Source: Populus alba (Eukaryota > Streptophyta > Magnoliopsida > Malpighiales > Salicaceae). Taken from it: 64,000 nt of DNA. Every line of letters starts with the position of its first letter. The stretch's first letter is position 1. Positions 32,176 through 43,777 of this stretch are shown in pieces. Below the pieces are notes generated by a model. The model saw only the letters and a program-made list of their open reading frames with translations. It made no database searches and was not told the origin of the DNA. The stretch spans positions 1,517,770 through 1,581,769 of the forward strand of contig NC_133284.1 of NCBI RefSeq assembly GCF_005239225.2, in the 5' to 3' direction. Made by a program: the position numbers and the translations under genes.

Positions 32176-33524
32176 ATTTTGAAAACCACTGGAGCTTCTT
32201 GGGTCACCCAATTCTGAAACTTTTCGCCTTGAGCCAACTTGCGCACAAAGGTCTTGGCGGAGACTTCTTCTAGTGTATGGATCGTCAGTTGTGGCAGCGC
32301 TTCATCTTCTTTTCCCGCTATTGCTTTCGTGTCACCTTCTTCCTTCTCCTTTCCCTCCAAGGTGTTTATGCTCATATTTTCCAGTTCTAGACCCAGGCTT
32401 TCAGCTCCCTTATCATGTTGCACTATGCATGCAGCTCTTGGGAATGATACGCTAAGGGGAAAGATTTCTAGTTGTTCTTCTTCAAGATCTCTTCCTTTAA
32501 TTCTAGCCATCCTTCTTGTCCTCCTCCGATCAGCAGCCCAACGATAATCCTCTTGGTTAGGTTGATATCCTAGCCCAAATCTTTGATCAGCTTTTCTCCT
32601 CCTTGTCGGATTAGCCCCTTCTGGTATTCCGCAAGCGAGGTTATATCGACGTGGGACCCCACGGTTCAAGAAACATAGACTTGCCATCCTTGCTGCTTCT
32701 GAGATCCTTGGCCTTCTTAGCACGGTGTTCTCCGGCACCCAGTCAGTGTTCACGATCTCAAAAGCATGGATATTGTTATCCTTGCAATCCTCCGCTTCGA
32801 TGAAAGGCACAACCACATTCTTTATCATGGATATTGCCTCCTCAGCCTTGACAGTTACCAACATCCCATTCATGATGTACTTCAGGCATTGGTGCAATGA
32901 CGAAGCTACTGCCCCCGCTGCGTGGATCCAAGGTCTTCCCAACAACATACTATAGGAAGGGTGGATATCCATAACCTGAAGTGTCACTAGGAACATTTGC
33001 GGTCCCACATATAGCTCCACTTCTAAAGTCCCAAGTATTGGCCTAGGTGAGCCATCATATGCTTTGGCCATCATAGTACTTGGCTTCATATGAGATTCAT
33101 CAATCGGCATTTCCTCCAGAATGTGCTTGGGCAACACGTTGAGGGCCGAGCCATTATCGACGAGCACCTTCCCTACGAGGCAGTCTTTGCACCTAACTGT
33201 AATGTATAAAGGCTTGTTGTGTCCGGTGCCTTCAGCATCAAGCTCATCAGCCGTGAAGTAGAGGTAATTAGTTGCATGGATCCGCCCCACTAAATGCTCC
33301 ATAGTTTTATGTTCAATGTCTTGGGGTACATACGCCTCATTCAATACCTTTTGCAAGGCATTTCGATGCGGCTCAGAGCTGAGTATCAAGGACATAAGGG
33401 AGATCCAAGCTGGGGTCTTTTTTAGTTGATCCACTATGCAATATTCACTATGCTTGATCAACTTCAAAAATTCATTCGACTCCTCTTCCGTCACTGGCTT
33501 ATTAACTTCTGGTGCTTTGTCCAT
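32172..33524 (-). CDS. F2 protease region (exon 1 of pol)
   Basis: The 450-codon ORF contains SEYCIVDQLKKTPAWISLMSL (residues about 26-46), the linker that precedes protease in Tat/Ogre polyproteins. The active-site block LVDNGSALNVLP is at about 119-130. YSMLLGRPWIHAAGAVASSLHQ is near 190-212 and a basic linker (RRRTRRMARIKGRD) near 340. It ends VVFKM and a stop that lies inside the predicted intron. The upstream stop that separates it from gag (near 33527) breaks what is normally one frame. Confidence 0.85.
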   Translation of the reverse strand: MDKAPEVNKPVTEEESNEFLKLIKHSEYCIVDQLKKTPAWISLMSLILSSEPHRNALQKVLNEAYVPQDIEHKTMEHLVGRIHATNYLYFTADELDAEGTGHNKPLYITVRCKDCLVGKVLVDNGSALNVLPKHILEEMPIDESHMKPSTMMAKAYDGSPRPILGTLEVELYVGPQMFLVTLQVMDIHPSYSMLLGRPWIHAAGAVASSLHQCLKYIMNGMLVTVKAEEAISMIKNVVVPFIEAEDCKDNNIHAFEIVNTDWVPENTVLRRPRISEAARMASLCFLNRGVPRRYNLACGIPEGANPTRRRKADQRFGLGYQPNQEDYRWAADRRRTRRMARIKGRDLEEEQLEIFPLSVSFPRAACIVQHDKGAESLGLELENMSINTLEGKEKEEGDTKAIAGKEDEALPQLTIHTLEEVSAKTFVRKLAQGEKFQNWVTQEAPVVFKM

Positions 33525-33526
33525 AT

Positions 33527-35442
33527 CTATTCAAGCGTAAAGCAACGACCACTTCTGGTCAAACCACTTATCTCCGTCTGGAATAAAGGAAGAGGAGCTC
33601 GAACGTTGGAGGCATACCCATAATTGTACGGCATGGCATTGTGATTCTCTTTCGTGCAGGACGGTTTAACCAAGATCAGCCTTGGGGGCCCATTAGCAGT
33701 CTGTTGAACCCTGCAAACTCCTGCCATCTTATCTTGACCTTCCATCATACTTACTTCACATATGCTCTCCATGGGTTCAATCCTCAATTGTCCCATCCTC
33801 AACATTTTTGCGATCTTTTCGCAAAACTCGGCGCAATCCTCAATGTGATGTCCATCTCTTCCATGGAACTCACAGTAGTCACCTCTTTCCAATTGGCTTA
33901 CCACCTTTGCCTCTAGAAATCCTGATTGTACTAACATGTCGTACAACCTTTTCATCGGCACCTTCAACACCTTGCATTGATTTCCCACTTCGATCATGCC
34001 TATTCCACCACTATTTGGAGCATGCTTAGGCAATGGGTTTGAATTAACATTGGGCTTGTCTTCGAAGGATACCCATCCCAACTTAATAAGCTCTAATAAC
34101 CTCTTCTTGAAAGCATAACAGGTTTCAATCCCATGCCCGAGATTACCCCCATGGTACTTGCAAGTCAACTCAGGCTTGTACCAAATTGGGAATGGTGGTT
34201 GTAGTGGTAGTGTAGGGATAGGAGCTATTTGTCCAATGCTCAAAAGTTTGGCATACATGTCCTTCAAAGGCATGGGTAACGGCGGCAGTTGTTCTGAAGT
34301 GTATCCTGTGTGGGGTCTTTGGTAGTGATTTTGGTAGTTTGGTTGGTTATTTGCTCGATTAGGTGAAAAAGGTTGGTTAAAGTTTATGCGTGAGAATTGA
34401 GAGGTAGGTGCTTGTGGACTGTGGAAATTTACTTTTTTGCCTTTGTACCCGCCTTCCAAATTGTTAACGTCACCTTCTCTTTTCCTTCCAACAAAACCTT
34501 TCTTCTCTAAAGGCTCTGCTATGCGCCCAGCTTTAATTCCTTGCTCTATCCTTTCCGCCACACGTACAACATCATAGAAATGTTGAGATGAGCTACCCAT
34601 TAAATGGTCATAGTAGGGTGCCTTGAAGGTATTGGCGAACAAAGTCACCATCTCCGTTTCTATCAAAGGGGGTTGCACATGCGTGGCCTCGTCCATCCAT
34701 CTTTACGCATAAGCCCTCACTGACTCTTGGCTTCTCTTTTCCATTGACATAAGGCTCGTTCGATCTGGAGCAATTTCCAAATTGAACTTGTATTGCTTTA
34801 GGAAAGCCTCCACTAAATCCTTCCATTTCTTAATCTTGGCATTATCCAGCCTCATGTACCAATTTAGCGCAGACCCCGATAAACTGTCTTGGAAAAAGTA
34901 GATCAGTAACTTATCGTCATGAATCACCTCAGCCATCTTATTGCAATAAGATCGAAGGTGAGTGTTTGGGCATTCTAACCCAGTGTACCTTATAAACTCT
35001 GGTATCCTAAAATCTTTTGGTACCGTGATGTTTGGTACCAAGCATATTTCCGACGCTCGCATGGAGTCAAACAGTCATTTCCCTTGACTGCTCTTAACCT
35101 TTCTTCCAAAGCTGATATCTTGTCATCGTTCATAAAACCAGTGGACTTATTATCGGAGGGCCCTTCAGCTGTTAAATCTACAGTGATGTGAGCTTGAGGG
35201 GGTTGAATGGGAATGGTAGGTGCAAAGTGTTGCCCCGTCACTGAATCTGCCCCCAAGTTCTGAGATACCCCCGGGACAGGAGCCGACGGTGCTCCTATAG
35301 GTGGTTGGGTAGATGTTCCCTCCCCGTTCTTGGCTTTTAAAAGTTGCTCAAGCAGATTGGTCAGCCGAGAAACTTCATTTTTCACGGATTCCAACTCGGT
35401 CTAGTAGTGTGACTCTAACTGAGCTCTTTCTTCGTTTTCCAT
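33527..35442 (-). pseudogene. F2 gag, broken by two stops and a frameshift
   Basis: The start is MENEERAQLESHY at 35442, followed by a TAG. It continues TELESVKNEVSRLTNLLEQLL (coiled), then Pro-rich sequence. A frameshift near 35070 leads to the capsid part (FRIPEFIRYTGLECPNTHL, FQDSLSGSALNWYMRL, 35062-34703). A CAA-to-TAA stop near 34700 precedes RWMDEATHVQPPL, in the third ORF (34696-33527). That ORF has two C/H clusters (CKYHGGNLGHGIETC and CEFHGRDGHHIEDC) at about residues 178-192 and 284-297, typical of Ogre gag. Confidence 0.85.
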
Positions 35443-35763
35443 TCTTGATCTGGACCGGGTTTGGTGGACTCTGGATGTGGGACCTATGTTTCACGATCTG
35501 GAGATGCATGCATAGATGTATGAGAAAAATGTATGTTTGTGATGGATGCATGATTGAATGTTTTATTGTGAACGAACAAAAAAACAGCCATCTCATTATA
35601 AGCATTCTCTTGTCACATTGCTTTGATAGGAGTTCTGCCTTTCGAGTCGTTTGCTTGAATCATGTTCACCAAGAGACAGATTTTGCATAAGAAGATGGGT
35701 CAACGCCCTTTTCATTAACGCTTTGATAAAAATACATTTTAGAAATAAAAGAAATACAACATG
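35443..35763 (-). other. Spacer between F2 ORF1 and gag
   Basis: No coding potential on the element strand; the plus-strand ORF at 35313-35690 runs antisense to gag and is not a gene. Upstream ORF1 and gag are separate frames in Ogre elements, so the spacer is expected. Confidence 0.6.
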
Positions 35764-37860
35764 CTAATCTCTTTCCTCCATAAACTCTTTAGCCAAAGGT
35801 AAGAAAACAAAGCCGCGGTTCTCAATCTTCCCTAGAAAGGCATCAGTTTCAGCTAGGCTTCGGCGATAGCGAATGATGTCTCCTCCCACATTCCGCGCAT
35901 TGATTCTAATAATTCGAGCATGTGCAGCAGCTTCGTCCATTTGCTCATCTGTTTTGGTCATTTTTTCTATGAGCAACATGTTGGTTCTGTTCAAAGCAGT
36001 GTTGTTGGCGTCGATTTGATCCTTGTGCTTTTCCGTTGCTACTAGCTTCTCGTCTAAATACTTCGACTTTTCGCGTTCTTTGTCGAGCTTTATCCTCATA
36101 ATTTTTATCTCATTCCTCTTGGCCGCTAACTCTGCTTTAACATCCTTGAATCCTCCCCTTTTGCTTTCCAACTCCATATATTTCTTATTCAAATTCTCAT
36201 ACTTCCTAATCCTATCTATCAGTTCGAATTGCACTTGCACAAATTTTTCTTGGTAATATTCTGCACTTTCTTGGCAATCGCTAAAGTCCATCTCCATTGC
36301 TTCAAGTTCAGAGCAACTTTGCATCCAATCCAAACTCAACCCTTTAAGGTCCTTCTCACTTCTTTCCCTAGCAATCTTCTCCTCCACCAACTTTAACTCA
36401 AGCTTTGTTATTTTCGCATCTCTAGACTGTATTTGCTCATCTAGAAATGTTCTCCTTTTATCCTCTTCTAGCATCAGTTCTTCCAACGTTGCCTTGTCCT
36501 TTCTGCTCTTGCTCAACTCTATTCTCAGTTTGTCCACTTGCCTTCTCAATTCTTCACTGCTAACCCTCTTTCTTTTGAGGGGTTCCTCTACAGTTTGAGG
36601 AGATTTGACTTCTACACGAGGCATGGTTGAAGCAGCTGAATCATCTTCAATATTAACCCCTTTTCTCTTAATAGGCTCCTCTATAGTTTGAGGAGATTTA
36701 GCTTCTACGCAAGGCATGGCTGAAGCAGCTGAGGCTCTCCATTTTACATATCCTTCGCTCACACTTGGATCTCTCAAACCTTCTATCTCCACCAACACTA
36801 GATGCTTCCAATCTTGTTTGATGATCTCCAAAACTTCTTCCGCCATGGGATCTTTGAACAGACCAAAGAATTCAGCAATTCCCACAGTCCTGGGAACAAA
36901 CTGCATGCCCCCAAGTTGTCTTACCACTAAAGCCGGAGCATAACTCACATAACCCGTAATCCCCACCAATGGTACCCAACGCCTTTGTCCACAACTCATT
37001 AGGACCTTCACTGTCGTTACCCATGGGGCTCTCCATTTAAAATCGCTATTAGGTAAACCTTCTAATTTATCAACCCAACCCTGGTTGTCTAGATCTCCCC
37101 ATTCTTTTTTTTCTACTAACTTTAGGGGTTTTTGGGTGAACCACCAAAAATTATTGAAGACAGGTTTCTTTGTTTCGATATGGCTAACCATCCAAATATA
37201 CAGCAGTTGCGTGCAGCATCTCATTGCTCCTTTTTCGGCCCTCCTACAATGGTTAAGTGTCAAAATTGTTTCGGCTAAAATAGCAGCCACTGGATTGATT
37301 TGTGTATTCTCATACTCCACGTAAGCAGCAGCGGCCTCCAAACTCACTAAACCAATCTGACTTGGGAACAACACAAGGCCAAATATACCTAGAGCAATCA
37401 AGCTCTCTTTTTCTACTCCTGACTTCTTTTCCAATTCTAGCATCCTCCATTTCAAACCAGTACCATTCTTTTCCAGAAACTTTTCCAAGTTGGAGATTCT
37501 GAGCAGTTTTGACAGTTCAGGGATGATCTTGTCGGATCTTAAAGGAGAATAAATCCGATACAGGTCGTTGGGAAACTCGGTCAACAATCCATATTCCTCA
37601 ACCGTGGGGCACAAGTCTATGCTTCCAAAGGAAAAACATCGGTAGTCTGGATCTCAAAAATGAACTAAAGCTCGCACAGCTGGGCTTAAAACTTCTACCT
37701 TTGCAATTTCCATCAAACGTCCGTATTTCCTAAAAAATGCATCTTTATCTACATTCTGAAAATGAGTCGTTAATTTGTTCACCTCATTCAATATGCAATT
37801 TAGGTTCTTGATTGGTGACATCTTCTTAGCATCGCTTTTAAGGCAGTCTCCTTCAGTCAA
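35764..37860 (-). pseudogene. F2 ORF1: DUF7745-like head with coiled-coil tail
   Basis: Two in-frame pieces (37860-37654, 68 codons; 37614-35764, 616 codons) are split by one TGA where relatives have Trp (before DPDYRCFSFGSIDL). The N-terminal half (CPTVEEYGLLTEFP, IALGIFGLVLFP, YIWMVSHIETKKP) is the plant retroelement domain I know as DUF7745. In the middle, a phrase of about 28 residues (SPQTIEEPIKRK / SPQTVEEPLKRK) is duplicated. From about residue 330 of the long piece to near the end is heptad-rich coiled coil (ELRRQVDKLRIELSKSRKDK ...). Ogre elements carry such an ORF before gag; its role is unknown. Confidence 0.75.
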
Positions 37861-38274
37861 TTAAGTCCCTAATTGGCCCTTAAACTTCAATATTTATGCA
37901 ATTAAGCCCTGATTTCACCTAAATAAATTCCTAAAAAAATATTTTTGGCCCCAGCACTTAAATTTCTTCTAATTAAAGCCCAAAATTAACTTAAAAATCA
38001 ATTTTTTCTTGCACTCAAATCCTCTATAATTCAATTAAAAATCCAATTAAGTCCATAAACCTCCAAATTTGGACTTTTCTCCTTAAAAATAAAATTTTCT
38101 TATCCACCAGGGCTCTCATCATCCAAAAAAAAAAAATCCATCTTTGTATTTTTAACCTCCTTGACCAATTTTCTGACCATTTTCTGAGTGCTTCTGCCTC
38201 CTGTTATTTTCTGACCTCTTTTGACTATTTATTTTATTTTTATTTTAGCGGGGACCCAAAAATGGGTTACAACA
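37861..38274 (-). mobile_element. F2 5' LTR fragment (first 414 bp only)
   Basis: It begins at 38274 with TGTTGTAACCCATTTTTGGG and aligns with 18800-18370 of the 3' LTR. It stops abruptly at 37861, next to ORF1. The rest of the LTR, its primer site and the leader are deleted. Its outer end lies exactly at Athila LTR sequence, so this end is a true insertion boundary. Confidence 0.85.
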
Positions 38275-39126
38275 AACAAGATAAGAACATAAATGAGAAA
38301 GAAGTTAACTAAGTAAAGGAAAGGAAATGAAGTGCATAAACTTGATATTAATGAAAGCAAAACATAAGCAATACAAAGAGAGAAAGCAAGAGCATGATCT
38401 TGATCTGGAAACCAAGATGCCTCAATACATGGTAAGTGCCTCCTTTTATAGGCCAAAATTTAGAACTATTGATTTGTTGACTAATTGATGAGTGGGTGGC
38501 CACATCTTGACTTGGTGACAATCCTTATCTTCTTGTCTGAACAAGACGTCATTGCTAACATCATAATTTTCCCACAATCCTCAAGAATGTTCTAGGAAAT
38601 TGTCTCAGCTTTCCAACAAAAAAAAAGATGAGGTCATTTGGACTTCTAGAACTCAAGATATGGGCTGAACACTAAATAGTGTCTGGGCTGCAGGACAACT
38701 TCGGACTTCTTCGTTGTTCCTTCAGTTTGGACTTCAAAACGGCCTTTTTAAATCTTGGGCTCCTCATGAAAGTTGTAGGCCTTTGTCTTACCTTTCCATC
38801 CATATAAAATAGACCTAAATCCGAGATCTAGAGCTCCAAATATGATCCAATTACCGAGCAATGTTCCGGTTTGGACTGCACCGGCATCTCTTTTCTAAGT
38901 TTGGCCATCTCTTTGTCCTTTCACTTTCAATACTTAAACTCATCAATCAATCCTTTTATTTATGTGATAGGCCTGCATTTAAGATGAGCATTTACCATAA
39001 ATTTAGGTATCTTATAGTATCAAACTTGTTATTATAAAACATGCTTTAGTTAAGGAGTTATTGATACTTCAAGTGCAAAATGATGATATAAAACCTTGAT
39101 AAACATGCACTTTTAAGTACTAATCA
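38275..39126 (-). mobile_element. A2 3' LTR, promoter half only
   Basis: It starts at 39126 (TGATTAGTACT on the minus strand) and runs to 38275, matching 50249-49402 of the A2 5' LTR more closely than the A1 LTR. The TATA box is near 38447-38454. The other half of this LTR is missing here except for its terminus at 9399. Confidence 0.85.
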
Positions 39127-40379
39127 CACCCCCCAACCAGCTTATTACTAGTCCCTAGTAATCTAAAGCGTTAAAATAGAGAAACAATTTGCAAGTTTCA
39201 CAAAGCAAGGCATTCATCATTCAACTTCCATTAATCTATCCAGATAAACAAACTCTCATTAAATTTATATTACTGCTTCATACTTCTTAAAACAAGATAT
39301 TAATAAACCTTCTTTTTTATGTGCTCAATATATGAAAACATAGATGTTGGGGCTTTTGTTGGAAGAAAACAATATTATGTTCAAATGTTTAAGGTGAACT
39401 TCCTTTGGTTGGGATTATTATTATTATTTTTTTTTCTTTATTTTATTTTATTTTATTTTATTTATATACACATACAACTTAAAACACAATGTATCTTTAA
39501 CCCATGTAACGAGTTTTAGGCTAATGACTCCCAGACCAGTTGGTCTTAGGGCATTATGTGTTGAGACACCCCTACGAGCTTAACAACTCGGGTTGCAGAT
39601 ACTGATATGTAGATAGTGCAATGTTTGATTCCCTTAAGCTTTTCTCCTTAACCCATGTAACAAGCTTTGGGCCAATAGCTCCCAAGTCAGTTGACTTTAG
39701 GGTATTAGGTGTTAAAACACCCCTTTGGGCTTAATTGCTTAGGTTAGGGAGGCTACGAAACCAAACTTATCTACGTTTTTATTATCATCAATATTATCAA
39801 TAATTTTTTTGTTTTTGGAAATTATATACTATCCCTTCCCCTTAGTTGTTACCTTCAACAAAAGAATATAAATAATGTAATAATCCAATGTGCAACCCAC
39901 AATCATATGTTAAAGTGTGTGTGTGAAAATGAAGGTTTAATAATACTTGTTAAATGAGTATATGAGCAGAATCAAGTGATAACAATGCGAGAGTTTGTAA
40001 ACCTGAATATTTCAAGAAGTATTCTAATAGGCCTTGTTATGAATATTGCAAATAACCATTAGAAAATTTTTACTAAGATGCGTCTCAAGAATAATTCCTC
40101 TTTACTCTGGCATCCTAGTAATAACAGTTTTGCCAAATGGTTTTTTAAAAACAAAAACAGTTAGTTGGTTAGTTTTTTTTTTTTTTTTCAAACTACTACC
40201 CTCTCCCCCCAACCAAAACGAGACATTGTCCTCAATGTCCTAAGGTAGAAAGATAGAGTATAGAAGACATCACCTGAAACAACGAATAATGACAAACCTG
40301 AAACACACTTAAACAAATATAAGAAGTAACAAAACAAAATAATATGCTATTAATAAAACCAAAAGACACAAGGTTTCAT
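39127..40379 (-). other. A2 3' region: polypurine tract, structured module, hairpin
   Basis: A G-rich polypurine tract (39127-39141 in complement) precedes the LTR. The two-copy hairpin module of A1 is present at about 39500-39610 and 39660-39745 with the same stems, for example ACCAGTTGGT and GTCAGTTGAC in plus-strand reading. The hairpin GACATTG-TCCT-CAATGTC is at 40222-40239, beside the internal purine tract (complement of CCCCCCAACC). No coding sequence. Confidence 0.75.
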
Positions 40380-40381
40380 AG

Positions 40382-41029
40382 ATGAAGGCTCAAATCTAAT
40401 CTAAGCTTTTTACGGTTTTTCTTAGCTGACCAATCTAGGCGACTCATGCAAGGATCAATGACAGGGATGAAAGATTATAGTTGGTCAATCAATTGTTCAG
40501 CAGTAGCAGCAGAAATTATGATTTGTCGTGCTGAAGATGTTAGAAATTCCTGTTCCACAGCTTGATCAAGGAAAGACAACAACTTATCATAAAAACCATT
40601 AACATTTAACAAACCTATAGGTTTATGGTGAATGTGCAGTTGGTCCCAAGATGAAATATGAAAGATATCTTCCAATGTGCCTAGACCACCTGGTAAGGCA
40701 ATGAAGGCATCAGCATGGCTAAACATGGCATTCAGTCGATCAAACATTGTTGGGACCTGTAATTCCTCTCCAATTGTTTTTCCAATGATGTCCCCATTTG
40801 TCAAAGCTTTGGGGACAACCCCCAAAACATGACTGCCTCCTAAAAATACAGCCATTGAAACACCTCCCATTAACCCAAGGTTGCCTCCCCCATACACTAA
40901 ATGAATCTTTCTCTCAGCTAGTACTTGACCAAGATGATTTGCTGATTCTAAAAACTCCTTTTCTTTCCCAGGGCTGGATCCACCGAAAACACAAATATTT
41001 CTTATGTGATGACTTGAGGAACCTGCCAT
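40382..41029 (-). pseudogene. A2 LOG cargo copy, truncated and active-site altered
   Basis: The frame starts with the same MAGSSSHHI and covers 184 codons (41029-40475). It then meets a TAA where A1 has CAA (Gln185). The remaining C-terminal tail is still readable to about 40382. The Rossmann-type blocks YGGGNLGLMG and FIALPGG are kept, but the last residue of PGGLGTLEE is Asp (Glu in A1). Other replacements include Ser96 to Phe, Ala129 to Asp and Pro131 to Leu. It is in sense with A2, intronless, with the same TATA-like leader (41098-41104). It is most likely a dead sister of the A1 copy from one capture event. Confidence 0.85.
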
Positions 41030-41267
41030 TTCTACACACTTCTATATTTGATGAATGTATGGGATGAGTAGAAATGAAGGGAAGGAAGAGAAGAATTTAT
41101 AGATAAAAAAGTGAAAATGCAATCATACCACCTATATATAGGCCAACTGTAGTCTCACACTCTCTCTCTTTATTTATTTATTTTGAAAAAGCATGTATGT
41201 ACAAGTAGTTGTGATTGTGGCTCACATCTTCCCTTGGTTTTACGTCCAAGAACAGCTTAAACGCCCT

Positions 41268-41561
41268 CTATGGGTCGGGGATAGGCTTCCCATCCAGTTT
41301 TCTTAAAAACTGGCAAACAGGGTCTTTTTTAGTCAGATTCCCAAGACTAAGTCGATCATGTTCTTTATGGAATTGTGGCCATAAATCATGAATTACACGA
41401 TGCACATCTCCACTAGGATGCGTCTCAAGGGTCAACACAAGATTATCTAAAGACCCCTTACTCAGGCCATCCTTAATGAATTGTATTTTATCTTCACGGT
41501 TTACAGATACCATTCCTAAAGAACGACATGTCGCATTACAAGTCCATCTGGCAAGTGACAA
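41268..41561 (-). pseudogene. A2 pol tail of unknown type
   Basis: The 97-codon ORF ends KDGLSKGSLDNLVLTLETHP..., HKEHDRLSLGNLTKKD and LRKLDGKPIPDP, the same tail as A1 13372-13556. It overlaps the end of the integrase ORF in another frame. I do not recognise the domain. Its position is that of the env-like ORF of some Athila elements, but no signal peptide or membrane segment is visible. Confidence 0.5.
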
Positions 41562-42203
41562 GGTTTTCCATAGACTAGTCTATAAGGTGACATACCTAAT
41601 GATGTTTTATATGCAGTTCGATAAGCCCAAAGTGCATCATTAAGTCTTAAAGACCAGTATTTCCGATTAGGGTTCACCGTTTTCTCCAAGATCTGTTTGA
41701 TCTCCCTATTAGCAAGCTCTACTTGTCCACTTGTTTGAGGGTGATAAGGGGTGGCAACTTTGTGTGTGATTCCATATTTCTTCATTAAAGAAGCAAATGG
41801 CTTGTTGCAGAAATGTGTTCCATCATCACTTATTATGGCTCGAGGGATTCCAAATCGACTCAAAATATTGTCTTTCAAAAACTTTATCACTGTTTTGTGA
41901 TCATTGTTTCGACTTGGAATTGCCTCTATCCATTTTGAAACATAATCTACTGCGACTAATATGTACACGAAACCGAATGATGGAGGAAATGGACCCATGA
42001 AATCTATACCCCAACAGTCAAAGATCTCAATGACAAGAATAGGATTTAAAGGCATCATGTGACGTTTTGAAATAGATCCCAACTTTTGACAATTTTCACA
42101 AGTCTTGCATAATGCATGTGAGTCTTTGAACATGGTGGGCCAATAAAATCCACTTTGTAAGATTTTTGCAGTTGTCTTTCTTGATGAGAAATGACCCCCA
42201 CAT
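41516..42203 (-). pseudogene. A2 integrase
   Basis: The zinc-binding domain starts just after the RT ORF stop ([11 protein letters not shown]) and runs into the ORF at 42133 ([17 protein letters not shown]). The DDE core is complete: [18 protein letters not shown] and [29 protein letters not shown] then ends the recognisable part; the C-terminal domain is lost or out of frame. One stop (42204-42206 region, Glu to stop relative to A1) separates it from RNase H. Confidence 0.85.
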
Positions 42204-42205
42204 GC

Positions 42206-43759
42206 CTAAAAATGACAAAATTTAATGACACTACTTACCTCATTGTCAGGAATGCATCTTCGAAATATTTGATCAGGACAATATTTGAATAAATAAGGGT
42301 CATCCCAATAAAAGTTCTTCACTTCGTTCAAGAACTTTCTTTTATCTTGGGTACTCCAATGAGCTGGCAATTGTCCTGAAACAAGAAAATTAACAATATT
42401 AGCAAACCAAGGCATCGTACAAACAAAAAGTAAAGATTCATCGGGAAAATAGTCATCGATTGGTGTGATGTCAGATTTCGAATCTGTTGTCAATCTTGAC
42501 AAATGATCTGCAACAACATTTTCGATGCCTTTCTTGTCTTTGATTGTGATATCAAATTCTTGAAGTAACAAAATCCACCGCACCAATCTAGCCTTAGAAT
42601 CTTTCTTAGAAAGAAGATATTTCAATGCTGCATGATCACTAAAAACAACAACAGGTGAGCCAACTAGATAAGACCTGAATTTATCACAAGCAAATACTAC
42701 TGCAAGTAATTCTTTTTCAGTGGTGGTGTAATTCATTTGAGCACTATTTAAAGTTTTACTTGTATAGTAAATCACATAAGGTTTCTTATCTTTACTTTGT
42801 CCCAAGACAGCACCCACGACATAATCACTAGCGTCACACATTATTTCAAAAGGTAATGACCAATCAGGAGGTTGAATGACAGGAGCAGAAGTAAGAAAGT
42901 TTTTAAGTTTAACAAAGGCTTCTTCACAATGTTCAGTCCATTCAAAAATATTATCCTTTGTTAGAAGGTTACTCAAGGGCTTAGATATTACACTAAAATC
43001 TTTGATGAACCTTCTGTAAAAACCATCATGTCCTAAGAATGATCTAACATCTTTAACAGATTTTGGTGTTGGTAAGTTGGCAATTAACTCGATTTTAGAT
43101 TTGTCAACCTCAATTCCTTTCGATGAAACAATGTGACCAAGTACAATGCCGTTTGTTACCATAAAATGACATTTTTTCCAATTCAGTACAAGATTCTTTT
43201 CTTCACACCTGCTCAAAACCTTTTCTAAGTTAGTCAAACAATCATCAAATGAATCACCAAAAAAAGAAAAATCATCCATAAAAATCTCAAGAAAACGTTC
43301 AACCATATCACTGAATATGCTAAGCATGCATCTTTGAAACGTGGCTGGTGCATTACATAATCCAAAAGGCATCCTTCGATATGCAAAAGTACCAAATGGA
43401 CATGTGAAAGTAGTCTTCTCTTGATCTTCCAATGCAATTTCAATTTGATTGTAACCTGAATAGCCATCTAGGAAACAATAAAATTCATGACCTGCAACTC
43501 TTTCTAGGATTTGATCCATGAAAGGTAAAGGGAAATGATCTTTTCTAGTCATAGAATTAAGTTTCCTATAGTCAATGCACATGCGCCAACCAGTAACAGT
43601 CCTAGTTGGAATTAACTTATTTTTCTCATTTGTTATCACAGTGACTCCAGACTTTTTGGGTACAACTTGGGTAGGACTTACCCATTTGCTGTCAGAAATA
43701 GGATAAATGATTTCATTATCTAGAAGCTTAATGACTTCATTTTTCACTACTTCTTTCAT
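42206..43759 (-). pseudogene. A2 reverse transcriptase and RNase H
   Basis: The 517-codon frame contains [21 protein letters not shown] (residues about 15-35), [44 protein letters not shown] and the catalytic [10 protein letters not shown] (about 163-172). The thumb region has [10 protein letters not shown]. RNase H has [40 protein letters not shown] and [10 protein letters not shown], then VVADHLSRL. It is open throughout but flanked by stops in gag-protease and before integrase, so the polyprotein is dead. A1 lacks precisely this domain. Confidence 0.9.
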
Positions 43760-43777
43760 ATTAGGATTAAGCCTTCG

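Larger units (their letters stand above)
17487..38274 (-). mobile_element. F2: Ogre-like element (Tat lineage), minus strand
   Basis: Reading on the minus strand the order is: 5' LTR fragment (38274-37861), ORF1, gag, protease, an intron, RT-RNase H, [F3 insertion], second RNase H end, integrase, hairpin array, polypurine tract, 3' LTR (18800-17487). An extra ORF before gag, a PR-RT intron and a long repeat-bearing 3' region are features known from Ogre elements. The 5' LTR lacks its 3' half and the primer site; the 3' LTR is cut by A1. Several stops and one- to two-base frameshifts are present, so it is a fairly recent pseudo-element. Confidence 0.85.

Noticed and set aside
41268..41561. Envelope-like protein in the position after pol
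   Set aside because: No signal peptide, membrane segment or glycoprotein-like pattern; only a short conserved tail of unknown type is visible.
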